The position numbers and the translations under genes were made by a program. From IMG/VR virus record IMGVR_UViG_3300042328_000671, positions 1 through 28,120 of that record: a DNA stretch of 28,120 nucleotides; one strand, written 5' to 3'. Positions 7,307 through 14,266 of the stretch are shown here, in pieces (position 1 is the first letter of the stretch; every line of letters starts with the position of its first letter). This stretch comes from a virus. A model generated the notes under the pieces. The model had not been told where the DNA came from. It did no database searches and saw only the letters and a program-made list of their open reading frames with translations.

Positions 7307-8444
7307 ACCATTTTCTACAACTCCAATAATTTGCTTTATGTCTTGGGCCTGGATTATCACAATTCATTCTTGCTCTAAATGATTTTCTAGCCGCTGGGTT
7401 TGATTTTCTAATTTTCATTCCTTTTTGGCCGAAGTTTACCTTAACAACATTACCTGCAGGATTTTTTACATACACTTTGAATTTCTTAACATCACCTTGC
7501 ATTGGTTTACCCAACTTAACTTCTCTACCCTGATATTCTGCTTCATAAACACAATTACAATTTGCTTCAGCTAAAGTATTCTTATATGCTTTTAAAAATT
7601 CAATGAAATCTTCAATTTCTTCCGGCTCTACATCCAATTCATCGTAATCGGTATCAACCTCTTCACTTATTGGAACACAATTTGGCACCATCTTACCATT
7701 TTTCATCTTACCACCAACTTGCTTATATCCATCCCAACAAGATTCGTTTAATATACCTTCACCAAACATACCTACGAAATCACCTTGATATTTATTACCA
7801 GGTCTACCTGACATTGCAGTTGCGAAATCTTTTCTAACTTTTTCTTTTCCTTTAGCTATAAAGTTAAAAAGGTTTTTAGCATTCAAATTAAAATCATCTA
7901 TAAATTTTTGTACTATACTATCACGCGTACCCGTCAATTTAGCAATTTCTTTTGCTTCTCTACCCGTTACTTCGTTTACTACATTTTCGCTGCAGGTTTT
8001 CCAACTACCACCTTTTGATTTATAATTTTTTGCTGCCCATCCGTTTGCATATGCAGATGGATAAACATCAAACTTAGATTTTGCAGCTGATTTACTTGCC
8101 GACCATTTACCTGGGTCTGTTGGGCAATTCTTTTCTAAAAATAAATTTAGTCTTTCTTCTATATTCATAGTTTCATTTTTTGGTTTTGTTGAAACATATA
8201 TTGGTTTCTTACCTTGTCCACTACTATCCTTACCACCTCTCCCTGCATCGTTTTGTGCATCTCTTTTTCTTTGAGTGGCACTTTCTTTTTCTTTTTTACT
8301 CATTCCGGCTGCTTTTGCTGCAGGAACACATTTTGCATAACCCCTTTTTTCTCCCGAAGTTCCACATGGTGGGTGCTTACCATCAACCTTTTTGCCAATG
8401 TTTACCCATTTTTCTTTAAACCACTTATCTAAATCTTCGTTCAT
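7305..8444 (-). CDS. Mosaic of short Cys-rich modules, unknown function
   Basis: 379 residues built from separable modules. Residues 5-48: DLDKWFKEKWVNIGKK with Cys27 and Cys39 (PPCGTS, KCVPAAKA), resembling small Cys modules such as DUF5872. Residues 106-151: CPTDPGKWSASKSAAK then FDVYPSAYANGWAAKNYK. Residues 157-228: a helical piece ending RKDFATAMSGRPGNKYQGDF. Residues 235-258: CWDGYKQVGGKMKNGKMVPN then CVP. Residues 305-379: a beta-rich KKFKVYVKNPAGNVVKVNFG followed by NCDNPGPRHKANYWSCRKW. Linkers include LNE|S at 234 and LAE|A at 293, candidate gp21 sites. Each module type recurs, in my recollection, in phage and giant-virus proteins, but function is not established. Its place between terminase and portal suggests a capsid cargo or minor head protein. 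Confidence 0.8.
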   Translation of the reverse strand: MNEDLDKWFKEKWVNIGKKVDGKHPPCGTSGEKRGYAKCVPAAKAAGMSKKEKESATQRKRDAQNDAGRGGKDSSGQGKKPIYVSTKPKNETMNIEERLNLFLEKNCPTDPGKWSASKSAAKSKFDVYPSAYANGWAAKNYKSKGGSWKTCSENVVNEVTGREAKEIAKLTGTRDSIVQKFIDDFNLNAKNLFNFIAKGKEKVRKDFATAMSGRPGNKYQGDFVGMFGEGILNESCWDGYKQVGGKMKNGKMVPNCVPISEEVDTDYDELDVEPEEIEDFIEFLKAYKNTLAEANCNCVYEAEYQGREVKLGKPMQGDVKKFKVYVKNPAGNVVKVNFGQKGMKIRKSNPAARKSFRARMNCDNPGPRHKANYWSCRKW

Positions 8445-8462
8445 TTTACAATAGTTTCACTA

Positions 8463-8471
8463 TATAAATAT
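8463..8471 (-). promoter_or_regulatory. Possible late-promoter element (ATATTTATA)
   Basis: The 34-bp gap after terminase carries ATATTTATA on the coding strand, 18 nt before the mosaic gene ATG. Just upstream, the terminase stop lies in a 12-bp palindrome, TTACTTAAGTAA, followed by seven T. The palindrome has no loop, so I do not call it a terminator. Confidence 0.3.
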
Positions 8472-8478
8472 AAAAAAA

Positions 8479-10086
8479 TTACTTAAGTAACCAAGTTAAG
8501 TTTTCAACTTGTCCTTTACCTAAATCCATTTCATATGGGTTTTGTTTTAGGTGGCCTGTTGATACAAATCCTGTATATTGACTTACTTGCGTTGAGTTCA
8601 ACATTGTCTTTGTCAAATCAATTCCTTCTTGTTTCAAACGAAGTGCTGTATTACGAACCCAAAGTCCAATTGCCAATGCCATTGTTAAGTCATCATTATA
8701 TCCTTTCATTGCTTCGGCTCTACCACCACTCCAAATAAATGTAAATAATTCATCTATAAGTCTTTGAGAACGAATTAGGATATCTTTACCATTTATGTAT
8801 GTATCTAATGTAGAAATTATAAGTGGCCTTGTTTTTATCGTTGTTCCAAATCCTGCAACCAATTTCTTTTCGTCTCTATAAAACTTATTAGACATTTGTT
8901 TTTCAACATCAATATATTTTAGGTCATTACTCATATAGAATAGGTTACCATATCCTCTATCAATCACCTGTTGGATAGTTGCCCATCCTACATTTGAGTT
9001 TTCTATAATTAATAGTGCGTTATTCCATTCTGTGGATACTGCTACTAAAAAGTTTCCAAAATCTTTTGTTTCTATTTTACCTCTATATTCTGCAACTTGT
9101 GATGAATCTTCAATATCAATTACTTGGAATGTAGAATAATCCGAACCATCACCTCTCGCGACATCGGCAACTACCATATATGCTCTATTGTAATTAGGAT
9201 GTTCCCATTTCCAATAATTACCATCAAACCCACTTTTTTCAATCGGGTCCATAACATATGTGTCTTTATACCATGTTAATAATGCTGGGTCGATTACAGT
9301 ATCTCCTGAACCTACGAAATCACAATCACACTCTTGTGCTGCACCTTTTACTCCCAATATACGAGTTTGTTCATCTCTCCATGATTGATTTCTTTCAGGA
9401 TGAACAGTCCAATGTAAATTTATATTATTAAATCCGTTTGCACCACTCTCACCATCGACCCACATTTTATGGAACCAGTTACCCACACCATTCGGAGTAG
9501 ATAATACAATTGCAGAACCACCCGTTGATAATGTAGATTGTGCCGATAACCAAATTTCATCAATATCTCTAATGAATGCAGCTTCATCCACAACTAACAA
9601 TGACAATGCTTCCGAACGACCCGCGTCTGGAGAACTTGCGATTGCTTTTACTTGTGAACCATTTTTTAATTTAAGGGAAAGTTTATTATCTTCTACTGAA
9701 CTATTACCACCATCTCTTAGCCATACAGGAAGTAAGTCGTGCATTACTCTTACCTTTTCAACTAAGTTTTTTGCTACAGTTACTTTTGTTGCAATAACCA
9801 ATGCGTTAAAGTCTTGGTTAAATAACATTTTCCAAAGAATAAATCCTGCTGATAATGTTGATAAACCCAACTGACGGGATTTAAGAATGATATTTAATCT
9901 ATTTTCTTTAAAATCCGTTAAACACTCCTCCTGGAAAGGATAAAGGTGAAAGGGTATTTTTCCTCTCACCGGGTGCTGAATAACACAATACTTCTTCATA
10001 AAGTAAATGGGGTCTAATGCACATTTACGATATTCTTCGGCTATTATTTCTTTTAATGATTTCTTAGGTTGCCCTTGAACTCCCAT
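8479..10086 (-). CDS. gp17: Large terminase subunit, T4 gp17-like
   Basis: 535 residues; T4 gp17 is 610. The ATPase domain shows the Walker A variant SRQLGLST (70-77, after IILK), Walker B LLVVDEAA with Asp167 and Glu168, and coupling motif STPNG (196-200). The nuclease domain shows an RNase H-like acidic set: Asp308 in VVADVARGDG, Glu362 in LIIENSNVGW, and Asp465/Asp466 in KGYNDDLTMALA. This motor docks on the portal, packages concatemeric DNA with ATP and cuts it at a full head. All expected catalytic residues are intact and there is no intein or intron. The ATG overlaps the upstream stop (TAATG). Confidence 0.96.
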   Translation of the reverse strand: MGVQGQPKKSLKEIIAEEYRKCALDPIYFMKKYCVIQHPVRGKIPFHLYPFQEECLTDFKENRLNIILKSRQLGLSTLSAGFILWKMLFNQDFNALVIATKVTVAKNLVEKVRVMHDLLPVWLRDGGNSSVEDNKLSLKLKNGSQVKAIASSPDAGRSEALSLLVVDEAAFIRDIDEIWLSAQSTLSTGGSAIVLSTPNGVGNWFHKMWVDGESGANGFNNINLHWTVHPERNQSWRDEQTRILGVKGAAQECDCDFVGSGDTVIDPALLTWYKDTYVMDPIEKSGFDGNYWKWEHPNYNRAYMVVADVARGDGSDYSTFQVIDIEDSSQVAEYRGKIETKDFGNFLVAVSTEWNNALLIIENSNVGWATIQQVIDRGYGNLFYMSNDLKYIDVEKQMSNKFYRDEKKLVAGFGTTIKTRPLIISTLDTYINGKDILIRSQRLIDELFTFIWSGGRAEAMKGYNDDLTMALAIGLWVRNTALRLKQEGIDLTKTMLNSTQVSQYTGFVSTGHLKQNPYEMDLGKGQVENLTWLLK

Positions 10087-10733
10087 TATTTTTTGAATTT
10101 AATCTTCCAATATACACCACCACCAATGTAAGGTGACAATGCTCCACTTGTACCATCGGTTGTTCTATTTGCTGCACCAATACCTAAATGGAATATCTTA
10201 TCTTGCTTTGTATTAATTAAAACACCCAATCCTAAATGAGATACAACATCCGCTTTATTGAATCCACCTTCCAAACCATAAAATACTTTGGTCTTTGGTA
10301 ATTCTTTTACAATTGTTGTTTCTTTAATAGTTCTTTGTTTAACACTTGCGTTAAAAGTTCTACCAAATATTTTGTTTTGAGTAATAGTATCAATTAAAGA
10401 TACAATTCCTAAACTATCTGGTAAATTTAATGTATCTTTGTAAATGTTCTTTGCAAAGAAATCTTTTAGTAATACTGCGGTGTCAACGATTGTAGGAATA
10501 ATTACTTCCTTCTCTACAATTGTTTCATGGTAAATATCTTCACCTTTTTTAGTTACCACTTTTGTCTTAACCACTTCAACTGTATCAATTTCATGTTTAA
10601 TAAGTTCATACTTTTTACCATCAACTTTTACAATTTCGCCAGTTCCTTTTTTGCTTCCACCACATTGTTGGAAAACTACCACTACAATTAATAATGCGAT
10701 TGCAATGTTTTTTAAATTTAATAAATTTTTCAT
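10086..10733 (-). CDS. Membrane-anchored or lipoprotein-like envelope protein
   Basis: 215 residues. The N-terminus has a charged start, a hydrophobic core (about 8-21, KNIAIALLIVVVVF) and then QQCGGSKKG with Cys24, so it is either a lipoprotein signal with a poor lipobox or a simple anchor. The middle is a charged Val/Lys/Thr-rich stalk (KHEIDTVEVVKTKVVTKKG) with a central helical part. The C-terminus alternates Gly with hydrophobic residues (VVSHLGLGVLIN, SPYIGGGVYWKIKFKK), like outer-membrane beta strands ending in an aromatic/basic tail. Anchor-stalk-beta layout could suit a spanin-like lysis protein or an envelope protein, but no holin or endolysin is seen nearby. Located between terminase and a Cys4 protein. 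Function unproven. Confidence 0.7.
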   Translation of the reverse strand: MKNLLNLKNIAIALLIVVVVFQQCGGSKKGTGEIVKVDGKKYELIKHEIDTVEVVKTKVVTKKGEDIYHETIVEKEVIIPTIVDTAVLLKDFFAKNIYKDTLNLPDSLGIVSLIDTITQNKIFGRTFNASVKQRTIKETTIVKELPKTKVFYGLEGGFNKADVVSHLGLGVLINTKQDKIFHLGIGAANRTTDGTSGALSPYIGGGVYWKIKFKK

Positions 10734-10736
10734 ATT

Positions 10737-11405
10737 TTATTTTTTAATTAATTCTGGATGATTTAATTCAACCAATTTTTCTTCTAATAATCGTTTTCTT
10801 TCTATTAATAATTCAATGGCCTCAAATGCTCCATCGATGTCTTTTTTCAAATCTGTTTTTACTTTTTCAATATCCACTTCCCATGTCCAAGTTTCAGTTC
10901 TACCATCTTCGGTGATAATTTCCATTTGTTTTTTTATACCACCCAATGCTTCTTCATATCTATCCTTTAATTCTCTAACATAAGCAAGTTTATTTCTTGT
11001 TATCTTATAATCTTCATAGAACGGATATGTCCCATCTTCTTTTAAACCATGTTCAAACTTTGCAAGACAAACAATACACATTCCTGTTTTACGAATTAGT
11101 TTTTTGTCTGCATTACTATATGATTCCGTTTTACAATCTTCCGATGAACATATACTCAACTTTTGTAAAAATTGTCTTACATCGTCCATTTGAGTGACCG
11201 CAACTTTAAATCCTTCTTTTTGTTCCCATTCTTTTCCTTCTTTGTCAGTCCATCTTTCACCAACCTCTCTCTTTTCTTCAACTTCACCTTCATAACCAAA
11301 ATGAGTTTGATTATTATCCGTTCTTCCAAAAACCGTGTCTATGATGAGTTTGCGAGATTTGTGCATCCCTTTTGATTTCTCATCAAAACTTTTTCTTTTT
11401 GCCAT
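10737..11405 (-). CDS. Cys4 zinc-ribbon-like protein upstream of terminase, possible small terminase
   Basis: 222 residues. Four cysteines, Cys86 and Cys91 (CSSEDC) and Cys110 and Cys113 (CIVC), are spaced like a zinc-binding Cys4 knuckle. The N-terminus is basic (MAKRKSFDEKSKGMHKSRK). The C-terminal half is a long coiled coil (AYVRELKDRYEEALGGIKKQ, then AIELLIERKRLLEEKLVELN). In T4 the small terminase gene precedes the large one, and small terminases rely on central coiled coils, so this is a candidate by place and shape. It lacks an obvious HTH, and the lipoprotein-like gene intervenes. AAGGAAG about 10 nt before the ATG is one of the better ribosome sites in the window. Confidence 0.7.
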   Translation of the reverse strand: MAKRKSFDEKSKGMHKSRKLIIDTVFGRTDNNQTHFGYEGEVEEKREVGERWTDKEGKEWEQKEGFKVAVTQMDDVRQFLQKLSICSSEDCKTESYSNADKKLIRKTGMCIVCLAKFEHGLKEDGTYPFYEDYKITRNKLAYVRELKDRYEEALGGIKKQMEIITEDGRTETWTWEVDIEKVKTDLKKDIDGAFEAIELLIERKRLLEEKLVELNHPELIKK

Positions 11406-11437
11406 ACTAATCTTCCTTTTTGTAACTGTTTATTATT

Positions 11438-11448
11438 ATAATATATAT
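11438..11448 (-). promoter_or_regulatory. Possible late-promoter element before Cys4/terminase genes
   Basis: The 47-bp gap carries ATATATATTAT on the coding strand, 32 nt before the ATG at 11405, with AATTT just upstream. The identical 11-mer with the same flank occurs before the scaffold gene (1407-1417). These are two of the few true gaps in the window, which adds weight despite low complexity. Confidence 0.33.
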
Positions 11449-11452
11449 CAAA

Positions 11453-14125
11453 TTAAGAGTAAAAAATGCCAAGTATTTGATTTAATGGTGCAAAAGTACC
11501 TGTAAGCTTATATGTTTTACCATTATAAACAAATACCAATCCTTCATTTGCTACTATCTTTTCAATACCACCCAATTTATTTAATCTTTCTAATTCTGAT
11601 TTTAATTTTTGTATTTGTGCAGGATTACCACCACTTCTAACTTGTGATGCAACCGATACAAATTTTTGTTTCATTGACCTAATTGCTTTTTCAGGGTGAA
11701 CGGTTAATACACTACCAACAAATTCTAAAACATCTGCACCCACTCCTAAAAATATTTCTTCAAATGGTTTTATATTGTCTTTTTGTTGTTTTATAACATT
11801 TACTTTATCATGGTCTATGGCCCACTTTTGTAATTCTGGATTTGATATTGTATTTAATCTAAATCCTTTATCACCAAATGCCCATCTTCTAATCAATGCT
11901 TCTTTTGTAAGTTTATCTACTTTAATAGGTGCGTTTGTTGTAATCCACCAATCCCACCAACTTTGATGATAGTCTGCAACATTATCCGAATCACTCAATC
12001 CAAATTCCGATTGTAGTTTTTTAAGTCTTGATAAATACTTACCTTGCTTTGAACTTAAATCATCTGACTTTGGTATTGATGTTATTGGAGGGCCTTGAAT
12101 TGTATATTTTGATTGAACATCTGCGTTTACTTGTTTAATCATTCCTGCCAAAGTTCCTGCTGCTCCACCATCTGCTCCAATTGCCACACCCTTTTCATCA
12201 TAACAAGTTGTATTATGAAAAACTAAAAGAGCTTGACCATAAGGAATAACATTAACCGAATCCGGCCATATTACTTCCAAATTCATAAAACATTTTCCTT
12301 CATTAAATATTTTCTTTTTTTGTGCATTAGATAATCCATTTATTGCTGCAGATAAATCTTTCATTGCAAAATTGTATGCGTCGGTTAAACCACCTCTACC
12401 GCCAAACTTTGATGCAACATCTTCTATTCCCATTGCATTTGCCCCTGCGTTTGCTAAATTACCTTTATTTCTAGCTGCAATCAATCTACCATTTTTCCAA
12501 CTGATTGCCAATGCTTGTCCGTCAGTTTTTTCTCTAACTACTCCTAAGTCACCATTAAGTGCTTTTGAAATAATATCTTTTAAATCACCAAAAGTTAAAT
12601 CCATATCATCAAATGGATGTGACATGTGCCCATATGCTCCACCTTCTAATAACAATGATTCATTCAAATCTGGTTTAATATTTAACTCTTTTTCCATTTG
12701 AGTTATTTCATCATATCCCATATTACGAAGTGCTTTTGCAACTGCGGTTGGATTGGTTTTATTAGGATTACCAAAAAGGTATGCGTTGATTCTTTTTCTG
12801 AATGTTGAATCTCTATATAGTTTTATCATATTCATAAAATGGACATCCGTAGATTTCATTTCATCTATTTCATCTTTTTTAAATATGTTTTGTCCTTTGT
12901 CACCCAATCTAAATGTTGCTGCTTTCTTACCATTTATTGTTGGCATTCCGTAGTCATCCTTTCCAATATCTTTTACAACAACTTTTTTATTTTTGAATTT
13001 TCCCATCAATACGGTATCACCTTTATCAACATCTATATTGATACTTTCGTTATAAATTTGTTTATTTATTTTACCATAGTTTCTCATTAAGATACCGGCT
13101 ACTGCATGTGCTTGGTTTTCAATTGGAGAACCTGTTGCACCATCTTTGATTTCATCTTTTACCAAACCCAACTCATCTTGTTTTCTATGAACCATCTCAT
13201 GTGCAAGAGTTCTAAGTATGTCTGCAGTTAATCTACCTTCTATCGCCACATATATTTCTTTAGACATAGGATTATACCCACCTAAACTGGTTTTTGCTTC
13301 AGAATATTCTCTACCTGTTAGTAAAGTAATTTTTGGTCTTTCACTTAACTTTAATTTTTTAGTTGCATACTCTACAAAATGATTTATTGAGTTTTCTTTT
13401 GATTCAGAAATACCTTCATTAAAATATTGTGTTATGAATTCGTTTACATCATTTTCAATTGTACCTATAATTTCGTTTTTAGAACCTGTTGGTGCACCAT
13501 TGATATATCCATCCGGTAAAACTAACCCAACACCTATTCCACCTGGCATTCCCTCTTCATTTAATTTTGAAGTAATCATTTTAAAAACTTCTCTATCAAA
13601 TGATGGATATGCTTTTAAGAAAAACTTTTTAGCTACTTCTTTATTTGAACTTCCTAGTTTTTTTCTAACATCGGTTCCACTTATTGGATTTTCTTCCGAA
13701 GGTACTGTGTAGTAATAACCAACCTCATCATAACCATATCCAGCTTTACCTTTGTATGGTTTAAAATATCCACTCTTTAACCTACTGGCATCCTTTTCTC
13801 CGACTGCTGCAATGTATTGAGTAGTCTTACCATCGTATTTAGAAAGTATCTCTACGGGTCTGTAAGGGTTGTTTACTTTGACAAATTTAGATGCTGGTAT
13901 ACCAAACATCTTAGTTGCAATTTCTTTTTTCTCTTTAAATGTAAAAGGTGATTTGTCCGAACTTGTATCGTTAGACGTTCCAATATATACATTTGCTTTT
14001 CCAAATTCTGATACTAAATTTTGGTATGCTGCGTAATGTCCTTTATGAAATGGTTGAAAACGACCACCATAAATGATTATTGATTGTGTAACTTTTGGTT
14101 TATCTGCTTCTAATAATGAATTCAT
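11453..14125 (-). CDS. Polyprotein: HxGH nucleotidyltransferase, HExxH metallopeptidase-like, KxDG ligase-like domains
   Basis: 890 residues in one frame. Domain 1 (about 14-187) is a cytidylyltransferase/NMN-adenylyltransferase fold: GGRFQPFHKGHYAAY (20-34) is the HxGH site and ISGTDVRKKL (148-157) the C-terminal phosphate motif. Domain 2 (about 225-350) has AHEMVHRKQDELG (308-320), a zincin HExxH, after a stretch typical of phage peptidase-like domains. Domain 3 (about 495-890) has the covalent nucleotidyltransferase set: EKTDGQ with Lys533, AARNKG (550-555), NLEVIWPD (615-622), EGLVF (861-865) and YKLTG (872-876). This fits an ATP-dependent ligase or capping-like fold. gp21-type sites LLE|A at 6, LNE|E at 190 and LLE|G at 494 fall at domain borders. 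Substrates are unknown; NAD repair, RNA repair or peptide processing on infection are guesses. Confidence 0.85.
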   Translation of the reverse strand: MNSLLEADKPKVTQSIIIYGGRFQPFHKGHYAAYQNLVSEFGKANVYIGTSNDTSSDKSPFTFKEKKEIATKMFGIPASKFVKVNNPYRPVEILSKYDGKTTQYIAAVGEKDASRLKSGYFKPYKGKAGYGYDEVGYYYTVPSEENPISGTDVRKKLGSSNKEVAKKFFLKAYPSFDREVFKMITSKLNEEGMPGGIGVGLVLPDGYINGAPTGSKNEIIGTIENDVNEFITQYFNEGISESKENSINHFVEYATKKLKLSERPKITLLTGREYSEAKTSLGGYNPMSKEIYVAIEGRLTADILRTLAHEMVHRKQDELGLVKDEIKDGATGSPIENQAHAVAGILMRNYGKINKQIYNESINIDVDKGDTVLMGKFKNKKVVVKDIGKDDYGMPTINGKKAATFRLGDKGQNIFKKDEIDEMKSTDVHFMNMIKLYRDSTFRKRINAYLFGNPNKTNPTAVAKALRNMGYDEITQMEKELNIKPDLNESLLLEGGAYGHMSHPFDDMDLTFGDLKDIISKALNGDLGVVREKTDGQALAISWKNGRLIAARNKGNLANAGANAMGIEDVASKFGGRGGLTDAYNFAMKDLSAAINGLSNAQKKKIFNEGKCFMNLEVIWPDSVNVIPYGQALLVFHNTTCYDEKGVAIGADGGAAGTLAGMIKQVNADVQSKYTIQGPPITSIPKSDDLSSKQGKYLSRLKKLQSEFGLSDSDNVADYHQSWWDWWITTNAPIKVDKLTKEALIRRWAFGDKGFRLNTISNPELQKWAIDHDKVNVIKQQKDNIKPFEEIFLGVGADVLEFVGSVLTVHPEKAIRSMKQKFVSVASQVRSGGNPAQIQKLKSELERLNKLGGIEKIVANEGLVFVYNGKTYKLTGTFAPLNQILGIFYS

Positions 14126-14128
14126 AAC

Positions 14129-14137
14129 TATAAATAT
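14129..14137 (-). promoter_or_regulatory. Possible late-promoter element (ATATTTATA)
   Basis: ATATTTATA on the coding strand lies 3 nt before the polyprotein ATG. If it were a -10 element the transcript would begin inside the gene, so it is less convincing than the copies at 5482 and 8463; it could be part of an initiation region instead. A 6-bp inverted repeat (TTCTAA/TTAGAA, 14137-14152) overlaps the preceding stop codon. Confidence 0.18.
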
Positions 14138-14146
14138 TCTAAATTA

Positions 14147-14266
14147 TTAGAAATTCTTATAAACGAATGGGTCTCTTTTTTTTAATTCTTCTAATTTCTT
14201 TTGGATTCGTTTTTTCATCTTGTAGTTTTCATACCACTTTTTTAACAATTTGATTGGATTTTTCAT
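14147..14266 (-). CDS. Basic 39-residue micro-protein
   Basis: A short frame, ATG at 14266, that overlaps the stop of the upstream gene as ATGA, a sign of coupled translation. The product is strongly basic and helical (KNPIKLLKKWYENYKMKKRI, then QKKLEELKKRDPFVYKNF to the end). The K-R-D-P-F-V-Y-K ending resembles other tiny phage proteins as far as I recall. It fills most of what would otherwise be a 137-bp gap. A nucleic-acid or partner-binding peptide is possible, but function is unknown. Confidence 0.6.
   Translation of the reverse strand: MKNPIKLLKKWYENYKMKKRIQKKLEELKKRDPFVYKNF

Noticed and set aside
8479-8490. 12-bp palindrome TTACTTAAGTAA followed by T7 at the terminase stop, as terminator
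   Set aside because: With no loop it cannot form a normal hairpin, and part of it is set by coding constraint.
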